64,000 bases of DNA from an uncultured Bacteroidota bacterium (GTDB taxonomy: Bacteria; Bacteroidota; Bacteroidia; Flavobacteriales; Flavobacteriaceae): positions 62,001 to 126,000 of the forward strand of contig CACEGG010000005.1 of NCBI GenBank assembly GCA_902559035.1. The letters run 5' to 3'. This document shows, in pieces, positions 1 through 9,324 of this stretch (positions are counted from its first letter, which is position 1; every line of letters starts with the position of its first letter). The position numbers and the translations under genes are program-made. The notes under the pieces were generated by a model. It had not been told where the DNA came from, searched no databases, and was given only the letters and a program-made list of their open reading frames with translations.

Positions 1-1
1 T

Positions 2-181
2 GAAATTGAAACTTCTTCTCAAAAGTTTGAAAGAAAAAATGTAAAGCTTGGTATTTCAGATGGAGTTAATGCTGAACTTATAAGCGGGGTTTCTAAATCA
101 GATAAAATAAAAGTGTGGAATAGAACTGAACCAGATAAAAGAGGAGAAGTTGAGGGTGAGGATGCTGGATACGATAATTAA
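2..181 (+). CDS. RND efflux periplasmic adaptor (HlyD/MacA family), C-terminal end only
   Basis: This is the last 59 codons of an open frame that enters from the left edge and stops with TAA at 179-181. The visible residues (KLGISDGVNAELISGV, then KSDKIKVW) resemble the C-terminal membrane-proximal beta domain of HlyD/MacA/AcrA-type adaptors, where a 'xxGxxDGxxxEIxxGLxxGDxV' pattern is typical. The acidic tail (EVEGEDAGYDN) has no assigned role. It lies 15 bp before a TolC-like gene, as expected for an adaptor plus outer-membrane-channel export operon whose ABC or RND pump gene would be off-window. The family call is inferred from a short fragment plus context. Confidence 0.7.
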   Translation, partial: EIETSSQKFERKNVKLGISDGVNAELISGVSKSDKIKVWNRTEPDKRGEVEGEDAGYDN

Positions 182-196
182 AGCAATAAAAGAATT

Positions 197-1615
197 ATGA
201 AAAAAATTATATTAATATTTTTAACGGTATTGCTTTCAGGTCACCAATTTGCACAAGAACCTTGGACCCTAGAAGCGTGTGTTAAAAGAGCCTTAGAAAT
301 GAACATTTCTATTAAACAATCACAATTAGACTACGTAAATACAGAAATCGAAAAGAAGGGAGCTATTGGAAATTTTTTACCAAACGTAAACATTGGAGGA
401 AATCATTCATGGAATATTGGTTTAAATCAGAATATTACAACTGGTTTATTAGAAAATGTGACTACGCAATTTTCATCAATGAATTTAAATTTAAATGTAG
501 ATCTATACAATGGATTACAAAATGTAAAAAGATTACACAGAGCTAATTTATCTCTTTTAGCTAGTCAATATCAACTTGAAGATATGAGCGAAAATGTAGC
601 ATTACTAGTTGCAAATTCATACCTACAAGTATTGTTTAGTAAAGAAGCTCTGTCTGCTCAAAATTTACAACTAGAAATTACTAAAAAAGAACTGGACAGA
701 ACCAAGAAGTTAATAAGCTCAGGTGTTATTCCAAGGGGAGACATTTATGAAGTTGAAGCAAACCTTGCTTCTCAGGAAAAAAGTGTAGTTGATGCACAAA
801 ATGCTTTCTACCTTTCTAAAATTGCACTAGCACAACTTATTCTGATTGATGATTACGAAAACTTTCAAATTGCTAACGAAAAATATGATATTCCTGTTTC
901 TGATATTTTATCCAAAACACCGACTGAAATTTTTAGTTATGCTGTGGAAAATAAAAAAGATATAAAATTAATTGAAACTAATGTCGAAATAGCCAAGAAG
1001 GATTTAGAAATTTCAAAAGCATTATCCATGCCCAGGTTATCAGCTTTTTATTCATACAGTTCAAGAATAAGCTACAGTGATAGAATCGTTCCAACTGGTG
1101 AGTTTGATTTAAACACAATTGGTTTTGTCGAAAGTACAAATGAAAAAGTTGTTGCTCCATATCCAATATACAGAACAGAAAAACCATTATCCTTTTCAGA
1201 TCAATTTGATTTAAATAAGGGGCAAAATTTTGGACTTAGCTTGTCTATACCTATTTTAAATAATTTTAGCACAAGAAATAATATAGACAGATCTAAAATT
1301 AATATACTTAGAAGTGTTAATTCATTAGAACAAAAAAAATTAGATTTAGAAAATACAGTTAATCAATCCTATAATGATGCTAAAGGTGCTATAAAAGCAT
1401 ATCAAGCGTCAGTCAAGTTACTAGCAGCAAGAAAGCAAGCTTTTGAGTATGCATCTGATAAATTTGAAATAGGAACAATGAATTCATTTGATTTTTCTCA
1501 AGCTAAACAACGTTATGAGTTAGCTCAATTTGAACTTATTAGAACTAAATATGATTATATTTTCAAATTGAAAGTTCTAGAATTTTATTTTGGTGTTCCA
1601 ATTACTGTAAATTAG
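197..1615 (+). CDS. TolC-family outer membrane efflux protein
   Basis: The product is a 472-residue outer-membrane channel subunit. A signal peptide is visible (MKKIILIFLTVLLSGHQFAQ), followed by EPWTLEACVKRALEMNISIK, the usual start of the first outer-membrane-efflux repeat. The rest is rich in long amphipathic helices, with two half-repeats around residues 25-210 and 240-470, as in trimeric TolC barrels that span the periplasm. Length is normal for the family. It follows the efflux adaptor fragment by 15 bp and its stop codon touches the start of tsaB, so the three genes are probably cotranscribed. The exported substrate cannot be told from sequence. Confidence 0.9.
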   Translation: MKKIILIFLTVLLSGHQFAQEPWTLEACVKRALEMNISIKQSQLDYVNTEIEKKGAIGNFLPNVNIGGNHSWNIGLNQNITTGLLENVTTQFSSMNLNLNVDLYNGLQNVKRLHRANLSLLASQYQLEDMSENVALLVANSYLQVLFSKEALSAQNLQLEITKKELDRTKKLISSGVIPRGDIYEVEANLASQEKSVVDAQNAFYLSKIALAQLILIDDYENFQIANEKYDIPVSDILSKTPTEIFSYAVENKKDIKLIETNVEIAKKDLEISKALSMPRLSAFYSYSSRISYSDRIVPTGEFDLNTIGFVESTNEKVVAPYPIYRTEKPLSFSDQFDLNKGQNFGLSLSIPILNNFSTRNNIDRSKINILRSVNSLEQKKLDLENTVNQSYNDAKGAIKAYQASVKLLAARKQAFEYASDKFEIGTMNSFDFSQAKQRYELAQFELIRTKYDYIFKLKVLEFYFGVPITVN

Positions 1616-2293
1616 ATGTGCTATATTTTAAATATTGAATCTTCTTCAACTAATTGTTCTGTATCACTTTCAAAAAATGGAGAATTACTTTCAGTAAAGG
1701 AAAAAAACGATGAAAAATATTCCCATTCCACAAAACTGCATTTATATATTGATAGTGTTTTAAAGCAACAAAATATTGGTATTAAAGATTTATCTGCCAT
1801 TGCCGTTAGTAAAGGACCGGGATCTTACACAGGTTTAAGAATTGGAGTGGCTGCCGCTAAAGGTTTATGTTTTTCACTTGACATTCCACTAATTTCAATT
1901 TCAACATTATTAGTGCTTTCAAAAAAAATAAAAATAGATTCAGGTCTAATAATTCCAGTTTTAGATGCTAGGCGTGATGAAGTTTACTCTGCAATTTTTG
2001 ATAGTCAATATAATGTAATTGAAAAAGATTCTCCTACAATAATTAATAGCGAGTCATTTAGTCAATACTCTAAAAAGAATAAGTTGTTTTTTATTGGGAG
2101 TGGTCAACAAAAATGTAAAGAGCTAATAAAGACAAACAATAATCTAAATTTTTACAAAACAGACGAATTACCCTCTTCCAAAGAAATGACGTTACTTTCT
2201 TATGAAAAATATAGGAATTCAGAATTTGAAGATATTGCTTATTTTGAGCCAGCTTATTTAAAGAATTTTATATTGGATAGCGTCAACCGTTAA
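1616..2293 (+). CDS. tsaB: tRNA threonylcarbamoyladenosine biosynthesis protein TsaB
   Basis: A 225-residue cytoplasmic protein of the ASKHA fold. TsaB is the partner that activates TsaD in making the universal t6A modification at position 37 of ANN-decoding tRNAs. The N-terminal ILNIESSSTNCSVSL and the KGPGSYTGLRIGVAAAKGL segment near residues 62-80 are the family hallmarks; the metal-binding histidines of TsaD are absent, which separates it from that paralogue. The ATG follows the TAG of the channel gene directly. Its last 11 bp overlap the end of the convergent nfu gene. Confidence 0.93.
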   Translation: MCYILNIESSSTNCSVSLSKNGELLSVKEKNDEKYSHSTKLHLYIDSVLKQQNIGIKDLSAIAVSKGPGSYTGLRIGVAAAKGLCFSLDIPLISISTLLVLSKKIKIDSGLIIPVLDARRDEVYSAIFDSQYNVIEKDSPTIINSESFSQYSKKNKLFFIGSGQQKCKELIKTNNNLNFYKTDELPSSKEMTLLSYEKYRNSEFEDIAYFEPAYLKNFILDSVNR

Positions 2294-3164
2294 TAGCATT
2301 AACTTCTGAAATCATACCTGGTAGCATATCTTTTAGCATTGTCTCTATTCCACTTTTTAAAGTAATAGTTGATGAGGGACATCCACTACAGGCTCCTTGT
2401 AGAATTACATTTACTTTTTTAGTATCCTTTTCATAAGATTCAAAAAGAATATTTCCTCCATCAGAAGCAACTGCGGGTTTTATGTTCTCATCAATTATTT
2501 TGATTATTTCTTTAGACACATCATCATACTCAATATTTTGTTTTTCCGGTTTTGACTTTTTGATATTTTCTTCAAAAACAATTGTATTGTTGTCCTGTAT
2601 AAAAGATCTTATAAACTCTCTTACATCCATTACATTTTCTTGCCAATCATATTCAGAGTTTTGAATTATTGACACAAAGTTAAAGTCAAAAAATACTTCT
2701 TTGACAAATGGAAATCCAAATAATGATTTAGCCAAAGGAGAGTCATTGGTTTCCTCGATTGATTTAAATTCAAAAATGTCGTTAACAATTCTTTTATTAA
2801 CTACAAATTTCATTGCATTTGGGTTTGGCGTGCTTTCTGCATAAACAGTAACTGGAGATGCTTTTTTTATTTGATTTTTACTAACTAGGCCTCCGTTATT
2901 TAAGAAATCCTGCAATTGTGAACATAATTCTTCTTGAACATCCTCCCATTTTAAAATATTAAGTTTTTCAATATATATAGAGTGTTTATTTAAAGTAACT
3001 TTTTTTATAAAGGGTAAATAAAAGATTTGTTGAATTACAGGAAAATCATTGGTTTCTTCGATTTTATTAAACTCGATTCTTTTCTCAGATAAAAAAATAT
3101 TTGAGTAAAATTCAAGTTCTTCCTCTCTGCTGGTTTCTTTAAATTTAATAGTATGTTGATTCAT
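2283..3164 (-). CDS. NifU-family Fe-S cluster scaffold/carrier with duplicated N-terminal domain
   Basis: The ATG at 3164 (MNQHTIKF) is preferred over an upstream TTG at 3179 because it lies one base after the murI stop codon; this gives 293 residues. Two Nfu_N-like modules follow one another (about residues 5-95 and 104-195; the second has AESTPNPNAMKFV), then a C-terminal NifU domain from about residue 212 carrying QGACSGCPSS, where C259 and C262 would hold a transient 4Fe-4S cluster in a homodimer. Nfu proteins pass clusters to client apoproteins in the cytoplasm. It is cotranscribed with murI. The first N-module lacks the STPNP signature and looks diverged. Confidence 0.88.
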   Translation of the reverse strand: MNQHTIKFKETSREEELEFYSNIFLSEKRIEFNKIEETNDFPVIQQIFYLPFIKKVTLNKHSIYIEKLNILKWEDVQEELCSQLQDFLNNGGLVSKNQIKKASPVTVYAESTPNPNAMKFVVNKRIVNDIFEFKSIEETNDSPLAKSLFGFPFVKEVFFDFNFVSIIQNSEYDWQENVMDVREFIRSFIQDNNTIVFEENIKKSKPEKQNIEYDDVSKEIIKIIDENIKPAVASDGGNILFESYEKDTKKVNVILQGACSGCPSSTITLKSGIETMLKDMLPGMISEVNAING

Positions 3165-3165
3165 T

Positions 3166-3936
3166 TTATATGGTTTCAATTTGATATTTAGTACCTAATA
3201 TTTTTTTTAAAGTTGTGTTAGTTGAATTACAATAAAATTTTGAATTTGACCCTTTTTTATTATTGAGTAAATCATGTTGACTCAATATACTTTTAGTTTG
3301 CTTAGCAACCGCAGTTCCACTATCCAGTATTTTAATATTATTTGGAATAATTTTCCTAATACTCTCAATAATTAAAGGATAATGAGTGCAACCTAAAACT
3401 AAATGATCGATATTAGTATTAAGCATTGGTTTTAAAAACTTATGTAACAAAACCTCTAATTTATTACCCTCGATTATGCCATTTTCAATTAAATCTACTA
3501 AACCTTCTCCAACTGTTTCAATAATGTTTATCTCAGAACAATAGTCATTGGAGGTCATATTGAAAAGCCCACTTGATAGAGTCCCTTTTGTAGCTAGCAC
3601 ACCAACAGACCCTGTTTTAGTATTGGTGGCTGCAGGTTTTATTGCAGGTTCAACTCCAATAAAAGGAACATTCAAATTAGCTCTAAGAAAAGAGATGCTG
3701 TTAGTTGTTGCTGTATTACAAGCCACAACGATTATTTTACATCCTCTATCTAACAGCCAATTAGAATTTTTTTTACTTAAGTTTTTAATTTCCTCTTCAG
3801 ATTTTTGTCCATAAGGAGAATTGAGATTATCTGAAAAGTAAATTATATCTTCATTTGGCATTATTTCTTTTATGGAATTTAAAATTGTAATTCCACCTAC
3901 TCCAGAGTCAAAAATGCCGATAGGATTATTATGCAT
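3166..3936 (-). CDS. murI: Glutamate racemase
   Basis: A 256-residue enzyme that interconverts L- and D-glutamate for peptidoglycan. The family landmarks are all present: GIFDSGVGGITIL at residues 7-19, the first catalytic cysteine C73 in VVACNTATTNS, and the second, C183, in LGCTHYPLI. Length is normal. It begins 68 bp downstream of ompH but a strong terminator sits in that gap, so murI-nfu may have its own promoter or depend on read-through. A second D-glutamate-linked pair (dgcA/dgcN-like) lies near 35-37 kb. Confidence 0.95.
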   Translation of the reverse strand: MHNNPIGIFDSGVGGITILNSIKEIMPNEDIIYFSDNLNSPYGQKSEEEIKNLSKKNSNWLLDRGCKIIVVACNTATTNSISFLRANLNVPFIGVEPAIKPAATNTKTGSVGVLATKGTLSSGLFNMTSNDYCSEINIIETVGEGLVDLIENGIIEGNKLEVLLHKFLKPMLNTNIDHLVLGCTHYPLIIESIRKIIPNNIKILDSGTAVAKQTKSILSQHDLLNNKKGSNSKFYCNSTNTTLKKILGTKYQIETI

Positions 3937-3947
3937 AAAGTAAAAGT

Positions 3948-3979
3948 AAAAAAAAACTACCTAAGGAAATTAGGTAGTT
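3948..3979 (-). terminator. Rho-independent terminator after ompH
   Basis: A perfect 10-bp stem (AACTACCTAA at 3955-3964 with TTAGGTAGTT at 3970-3979) has a 5-base loop. Read on the minus strand it is followed by nine Ts (A run 3948-3956 on the plus strand). It lies between the ompH stop and the murI start, so it would end the nadK-to-ompH transcript. Confidence 0.88.
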
Positions 3980-4003
3980 ATATTCTTAGTTTGAAAAACG
4001 TTT

Positions 4004-4510
4004 TTAGAATCCTAGTTCTTTTTTTACGTCTTCCATTAAATCTTTACCATCAGAAAGAATCAAGCTTCCTCCTTGGGTTCCATCAATAACATACTCAAAT
4101 CCTTGAGCTCTAGCCACTTTTTGTATTGCAGCTCTAGCTTTTTCTATTAAAGGTCTAAGTAAGTCAGCTTGTTTCTTTTGAATATCTTGAGAAGCTGTTT
4201 GTTGGTATTGTTGAATATTTTGTTCCATTCCAGCTAATTCCTTTTGTCTTGCATCATTAGTTACCTGAGTCTGATTTTGAGCGTCTGCCGAATAAGTTTG
4301 AAGCTTAGTTTGGTACTCTTTCATAGAAGCATCAATTTCAGTAGCATAAGTTTTTTGTAACTTTTCTAATTGAGCTTGCGCTTCTTTAACCTCAGGCATT
4401 TCACTAATTAAAGTTTGACTGTCGATGTGAGCAATTTTACTTTGTGCAGTTGCAGTCATAGTAACAAATAGTAGTAAAAATGCTGCTGTTAGTTTTCTGA
4501 AAATTTTCAT
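4004..4510 (-). CDS. OmpH/Skp-family periplasmic chaperone
   Basis: A 168-residue exported protein: signal peptide MKIFRKLTAAFLLLFVTMTATAQ, then a Skp-like sequence starting SKIAHIDSQTLISEMPEVKE, a long charged coiled coil (about residues 40-130) and the closing FEYVIDGTQGG segment typical of the OmpH family. Skp trimers hold unfolded outer-membrane proteins on the way to BamA. It is the last gene of the bamA operon, 19 bp after a second OmpH-like gene and just before a strong terminator. Confidence 0.9.
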   Translation of the reverse strand: MKIFRKLTAAFLLLFVTMTATAQSKIAHIDSQTLISEMPEVKEAQAQLEKLQKTYATEIDASMKEYQTKLQTYSADAQNQTQVTNDARQKELAGMEQNIQQYQQTASQDIQKKQADLLRPLIEKARAAIQKVARAQGFEYVIDGTQGGSLILSDGKDLMEDVKKELGF

Positions 4511-4529
4511 TTTTTAGATTCTTTAATGG

Positions 4530-5261
4530 TTATTTTTTTCTTCTTAATTTTAGAAGACTATCTCTTTTTTTTAAATAGGCTTCTCTTTTTTCTTCCTTTT
4601 GTTTCAAAATTAATTCTCTTCTTGATTTTATTTCTTCAGCCTTTTTTGCTTTTTTTTCCTCAAGAAGTTTCTTTTTTTCTTCTAATTCTGGATTAAAACT
4701 TTCATCACTAAATTCAAGATTAAGTTTTTCTAATTTATCCTCTCTTAGAATACTTTTTAAAACTAGGTCGCTAATATCGTATTTTTTTTCGGAATATAGC
4801 ACAATTGCATCCGCAGATTGATCAAAAATTTTATCAAATTTCTTTTGTTTAGCTATAGTTTGAACAACATTTAGCACTTGATCTTGTATGGGTTTTATTA
4901 ATAACAGTTCTTGTGCAACCCAATCTCCATTTACACCAAACCTTTTCTCTTTATATTCAGATAATTTATTGGTTTCAAACTCTATTTCAGACTCTCTATC
5001 ATCAATTAAATCCTTTGTGAGTAATGGTCTTTCTATATCTAAGCTATCTTTTAAATTTTCTATGTATTTAGATTTAAGTTCAATTTCTCTTTTCCATTCT
5101 CCAATTTTTTCCTCTAGCTGTTCACTGGCTGTAGTATAATCTTCCATTTTAGAAAGAATATATTCCATGTCAATAATTCCTATTCTTTCACTTTTTTGTG
5201 CTGATAATTGATTTATAGCAAGAAATGAGGTTATAATTATGACAAGGTTTAATATTTTCAT
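4530..5261 (-). CDS. OmpH-family protein, long paralogue with charged C-terminal tail
   Basis: A 243-residue exported protein with a signal peptide ending near ...INQLSAQ. The Skp/OmpH core (IGIIDMEYILSKMEDY ... KFDKIFDQSADAIVLYSEKKYDISDLV) covers about residues 25-175. Beyond the usual family end there is about 70 residues of Lys/Glu/Arg-rich sequence predicted to be helical. It lies between bamA and the short ompH, an arrangement common in Bacteroidota. A role in outer-membrane protein delivery is inferred from fold and operon; the tail has no assigned role. Confidence 0.85.
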   Translation of the reverse strand: MKILNLVIIITSFLAINQLSAQKSERIGIIDMEYILSKMEDYTTASEQLEEKIGEWKREIELKSKYIENLKDSLDIERPLLTKDLIDDRESEIEFETNKLSEYKEKRFGVNGDWVAQELLLIKPIQDQVLNVVQTIAKQKKFDKIFDQSADAIVLYSEKKYDISDLVLKSILREDKLEKLNLEFSDESFNPELEEKKKLLEEKKAKKAEEIKSRRELILKQKEEKREAYLKKRDSLLKLRRKK

Positions 5262-5292
5262 TTAACTAAATCTTAAGCTAAATATAGGTATT

Positions 5293-7830
5293 CTAAAAGT
5301 TTTGTCCGATAACAAAGTGTGTCTCCCATCCATGAGCATTAAGATCACCATCATATTCACTATCAAATCCATAACCAAAGTCAATACCTAGTAATCCAAA
5401 TGCAGGCATGAAGATTCTAATACCAAGCCCTGCTGATCTTTTTGCATTAAAAGGATTAAAATCTCTAAACTTATCATACCCATTTCCAGATTCTAAAAAT
5501 GTAAGTGCAAAAATGGAAGCTGCAGGTTTCAATGATATGGGATATCTTAGTTCCAAAGAAAACTTATTATATATGGTTGAGCCGTCTTGGCTAGAAAGGG
5601 ATTGGTTTGTGTAACCTCTTAATGCGACAGTTTCTCTACCATCCATAGCATATTGAGACATACCATCACCTCCTAAATAAAATCTATCAAATGGAATGAC
5701 ACCTCTTTTATTGTTGTAAGCTCCTAAGAATCCAAATTCGGCATGGGTTTTAAGGACAAATTTGTCGATAAGTCTCGTGTACCAAGTCCCATTAAATTTA
5801 ATTTTATAAAACTCTAACCATTTAAACTTTTCTTGATCAATTTTGGCTTGATCAGGTGTTCCATCATCGTTTTGATATTCAGCTTGGTTTTGTAAATCAT
5901 CATAATCAATATCATCAAATAATGAATAAGGCAAAGAAAGTTTAGCGCTTATAGCAAATTGAGATCCTCCAAGAGGAAAGACCGGATTAACATAAGTATT
6001 ATCTCTAGCTAAAGCTATTTCATAGAAAATATTATTAGACTTTCCATCTCCAAATGTGAACAGTCCAGTGTAATAGTTACTTAAATTATAATATTGGTAT
6101 CCAAGAGACTGACGTAAAATAAAGTAATCATCAGGGACTCTTAATTTTTTTGCTATACCAATTTGTGCACCTGTAATTTCAAAGAATTGATTTTTATTAG
6201 CCTGTCCCGTGAAATAGTCATAACGATATTGTTTAGTTCTAGAAATCGATGTGGAAAATGAAACTGGAGCTTTTCCACCGAGCCAAGGCTCTGAAAAAGA
6301 AAAACTTGCGGTATTATAAAATCTATTAGCCTGTAGCCTTAAAGACAATGCTTGTCCATCACCCATTGGTAGTGGTTTGTACTTGCTTTTATCCTTTAAT
6401 CCTTTTACAGAAAAATTGTTGAAAGACAAACCTAATGTTCCTATAAATCCACCACCACCATATCCACCTTGAAGCTCAACCTGACTTGCTCCTTTTTCAA
6501 CTAATCCATATTCAATGTCAACTGTACCTGCGTTAGGATCAACATTTTTAAAATCTGGACTTATTTGCTCAGGATCAAAGAACCCCATTTGACCAAGCTC
6601 TCTCACTGTTCTTACAACTTGATCTTTACTGTATAAATTTCCGGGTTTAGTTCTAAGTTCTCTGTATATTACATGATCATTTGTTCTTGTATTACCAACT
6701 ACACTAATTTTATTGAAGTATGCAGGCTTACCTTCAACAATTCTAATTTCAAAATTAATAGTATCATTTTCAACAGAAACTTCAACAGGATTTATATTAG
6801 AAAATAAGTAACCGTTATTTTGATATAGGTTTGTTAGATCTTCCCCGTCAGGCTTGGTATTATCAGCTATCCTCTTTTTTAATAAAACTCCATTATATGT
6901 ATCCCCTTTAAATAAACCGAGTGCTCTAGCTAAATAATTATCAGAATATACCGAGTTTCCTAAAAAAGAAATATCTCCAAAATAATATTTGTTTCCTTCC
7001 TCTAAATCAATATTAATCGTTATTTTATTGTTATCTGTAATTACAGAATCAGTCAGAATTCTAGCATCCCTATAACCCTTTTCTTTGTAGAAGTCCAAGA
7101 TTGAAGTTAAATCTTCTTTATATTCCTCTTCGATGAATTTTGATTTTTTCCAAAATCTTCCAAAAAGTTTCACTTTGGTATTCTTCATCTTCTTTTTAAG
7201 TTGAGAAGATTTTGAAATCTCATTTCCAATAAAGTTGATTTTATCAATCTTAACCCTATCACCTAAATCAACCTTAATTAACATTTTACTCAAGTTAACG
7301 TCACTGGTGTCAGGAACTATGTTAATTGCAACTTTAGTATTTAAAAAACCATCTTTTTTGTATTTATTGATGATGTAATTTTTGGTGGTTTTAATAAAAT
7401 TTTCAGTAATTTTTTTACCTTTTTTAAGCTCAGTATCTGAGACTATCGTTTCTATTTTAGATTTTTTTAATCCAGTTATTTTAAAATCTGATAGAGTAGG
7501 TAGTTCAGTAATATCAATTTGAATTGAAGCTTCTCCATCCTCAATATTAGTTAGGTAAAAATTAATATCACTGAAAAGATCAAGTTTCCAAAGTTTACTA
7601 ATAATTGCACTGATTTGTTCTCCAGGAATTCTTATTTTTTGCCCTTTTTTTAAACCTGTATATGTAATAACAGTTTGTTCATTAAAGTTTTTTAAGCCAT
7701 TAACAGTAATATCCTTTAAAATATATTCGTCTCCTTTAATATAGGGTGTATCTTGGGCATGGATGTTAAGTCCAGCAAATAAAAACATTAATAATGCAAG
7801 AAATCTAAACTTTTTTAAAAAATCTAACAT
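5293..7830 (-). CDS. bamA: Outer membrane protein assembly factor BamA
   Basis: The start is placed at the ATG at 7830 (MLDFLKKFRFLALLMFLFAG), one base after the uppS stop; this gives a normal signal peptide ending NIHAQ and an 845-residue protein. An upstream in-frame start would add 22 charged residues in front of the signal peptide. The periplasmic half holds about five POTRA repeats (residues about 30-420; e.g. ISVVGNTRTNDHVIYRELRT), and the C-terminal half is a 16-strand barrel ending in WETHFVIGQNF with the expected terminal phenylalanine. It folds and inserts outer-membrane barrels. Its neighbours (Skp-like chaperones, uppS) fit envelope biogenesis. Confidence 0.95.
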   Translation of the reverse strand: MLDFLKKFRFLALLMFLFAGLNIHAQDTPYIKGDEYILKDITVNGLKNFNEQTVITYTGLKKGQKIRIPGEQISAIISKLWKLDLFSDINFYLTNIEDGEASIQIDITELPTLSDFKITGLKKSKIETIVSDTELKKGKKITENFIKTTKNYIINKYKKDGFLNTKVAINIVPDTSDVNLSKMLIKVDLGDRVKIDKINFIGNEISKSSQLKKKMKNTKVKLFGRFWKKSKFIEEEYKEDLTSILDFYKEKGYRDARILTDSVITDNNKITINIDLEEGNKYYFGDISFLGNSVYSDNYLARALGLFKGDTYNGVLLKKRIADNTKPDGEDLTNLYQNNGYLFSNINPVEVSVENDTINFEIRIVEGKPAYFNKISVVGNTRTNDHVIYRELRTKPGNLYSKDQVVRTVRELGQMGFFDPEQISPDFKNVDPNAGTVDIEYGLVEKGASQVELQGGYGGGGFIGTLGLSFNNFSVKGLKDKSKYKPLPMGDGQALSLRLQANRFYNTASFSFSEPWLGGKAPVSFSTSISRTKQYRYDYFTGQANKNQFFEITGAQIGIAKKLRVPDDYFILRQSLGYQYYNLSNYYTGLFTFGDGKSNNIFYEIALARDNTYVNPVFPLGGSQFAISAKLSLPYSLFDDIDYDDLQNQAEYQNDDGTPDQAKIDQEKFKWLEFYKIKFNGTWYTRLIDKFVLKTHAEFGFLGAYNNKRGVIPFDRFYLGGDGMSQYAMDGRETVALRGYTNQSLSSQDGSTIYNKFSLELRYPISLKPAASIFALTFLESGNGYDKFRDFNPFNAKRSAGLGIRIFMPAFGLLGIDFGYGFDSEYDGDLNAHGWETHFVIGQNF

Positions 7831-7831
7831 A

Positions 7832-8563
7832 TTATTTTTTCTGTTCACTAATTTTTCCAAATCTTCTTTCTCTTTTTTGATAATTTCCAATTGCATCTAA
7901 AAAATCTTTCTTTTTAAAATCAGGCCAAAGTATGTCAGTAAAATACATTTCAGCATATGCTATTTGCCAAAGTAAAAAATTACTAACTCTACTTTCACCT
8001 CCTGTTCTAATCAAAAGATCTACGTTTGGTAAATTTCGGGTGTAAAGATGCTCATTTATTATGTTTTCATCAATATTTTTTACAGAAATTATGTTATTTT
8101 TAACTTTATTAGATAATTCCTTGATAGCTTCAAGTATTTCTTGACGAGATCCATAGCTAATAGCAAGATTTAAATTTAATTTGTCATTACCATTAGTTAA
8201 TGAAATTATATCCTCTAATTTAGATTTAGGTTTGTTTTTTAAAGATTCCAAGTCTCCAATAACATTCACTTTAATATTGTTTTTAATTAAAGAATCTTTT
8301 TCTTTCTCAAGAGAGTGAACAAGTAAGTCCATAAGTGCATTTACTTCTAGTTTTGGTCTATTCCAGTTTTCAGTTGAAAAAACATATAATGTTAAATTTT
8401 TTACTCCAAGTTTAATTGAAGCGTCAATGCATTCTCTTACAGAATTAGTTCCATTTTCATGTCCAAACGCTCTTTTTTTACCAATTTTTTTTGCCCATCT
8501 TCCATTACCATCCATTATAATGGCAACATGTTTAGGAATATTGTTTTGATGAGAATCTTTCAT
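7832..8563 (-). CDS. uppS: Isoprenyl transferase (undecaprenyl diphosphate synthase)
   Basis: A 243-residue cis-prenyltransferase that makes the C55 lipid carrier for peptidoglycan and surface glycans. HVAIIMDGNGRWAKK near residues 12-26 carries the catalytic Asp, followed by GHENG, TLYVFSTENWNRP, and the C-terminal DLLIRTGGESRVSNFLLWQ and WPDF motifs. Length matches the family. It is sandwiched between the DUF6089 gene (6 bp) and bamA (1 bp). Confidence 0.95.
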   Translation of the reverse strand: MKDSHQNNIPKHVAIIMDGNGRWAKKIGKKRAFGHENGTNSVRECIDASIKLGVKNLTLYVFSTENWNRPKLEVNALMDLLVHSLEKEKDSLIKNNIKVNVIGDLESLKNKPKSKLEDIISLTNGNDKLNLNLAISYGSRQEILEAIKELSNKVKNNIISVKNIDENIINEHLYTRNLPNVDLLIRTGGESRVSNFLLWQIAYAEMYFTDILWPDFKKKDFLDAIGNYQKRERRFGKISEQKK

Positions 8564-8569
8564 AAATTA

Positions 8570-9283
8570 TTAGTTAGGACAATAACAGTTTTTTTTGCCA
8601 AATAGGTAAGTAATAGAAATCCCACTAAACACATACCAGTCTTTACTTAAAGTTGATCCAAACATATCTGATTCTGTAGAATATTTTTTGATAGGATGAC
8701 TTCCGTCTAAATTATCAGTGAGTGCGTAGTTTGCACTTATTTCTAAAGCAACGATAAAACTTTTAAGGGGTTTAACTTTATATCCAATAGTAACAGGAAA
8801 TGAAATATTACTCCCTTTCCCATACTGAGTTGCATTGGCTACCCCAATTTCATATCTCAAAGCGTTGTAATTAAAGTAAGAAACTCCAGTACTTATGTAT
8901 GGGGTCATTTGTAATGAACTTTCAAAAACATCAAATTCAAAAAAATTAAAATCAATGCCTAGTCCAACTTCAACTATTCTATTTTTAAAATATTTTCCTC
9001 TTTCTTTTCTGTAATCTACAGTTTGTGGCCAATTATCTGAACTTCCAATCTTTGAGTAATTAAGTTTAGCTCTTGCAGAAATTCTTCCATTAAAATTCTT
9101 TCTAAAAATAACTCCACCTACATAGTTTGTTGAAGCATTATAAGAGAAGGGGCTAATATATGTGGTAGGTCCTACATCACCAATATAGTTGGATCCGCCT
9201 GCAAAAATTCCAATTTCATTATCCTGGGAAAAAATATGCACAGTATTAAAGAAAAAAATTAGGAGTATTATTTTTCTAGTCAT
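8570..9283 (-). CDS. DUF6089-type outer-membrane beta-barrel protein
   Basis: A 237-residue exported protein: signal peptide ending ...TVHIFSQ, then EIGIFAGGSNYIGDVGP, a start typical of the DUF6089 barrel proteins that sit between nadK and uppS in Flavobacteriia. Alternating aromatic/polar strands and many glycines suggest an 8-stranded barrel. It ends CYCPN instead of the usual aromatic residue. Function is unknown; the conserved position in the bamA operon suggests an envelope role. Confidence 0.8.
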   Translation of the reverse strand: MTRKIILLIFFFNTVHIFSQDNEIGIFAGGSNYIGDVGPTTYISPFSYNASTNYVGGVIFRKNFNGRISARAKLNYSKIGSSDNWPQTVDYRKERGKYFKNRIVEVGLGIDFNFFEFDVFESSLQMTPYISTGVSYFNYNALRYEIGVANATQYGKGSNISFPVTIGYKVKPLKSFIVALEISANYALTDNLDGSHPIKKYSTESDMFGSTLSKDWYVFSGISITYLFGKKNCYCPN

Positions 9284-9324
9284 AATAGTGATGCAAATAT
9301 AGATAAATTCAGTTTCGCTTAATA

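Noticed and set aside
3165-3179. Upstream TTG start for the nfu gene
   Set aside because: It would overlap murI; the ATG at 3164, one base after the murI stop, is the better start.
7831-7896. Extended N-terminus of BamA reaching into uppS
   Set aside because: The 22 extra residues are charged and precede a complete signal peptide; the ATG at 7830 lies one base after the uppS stop.
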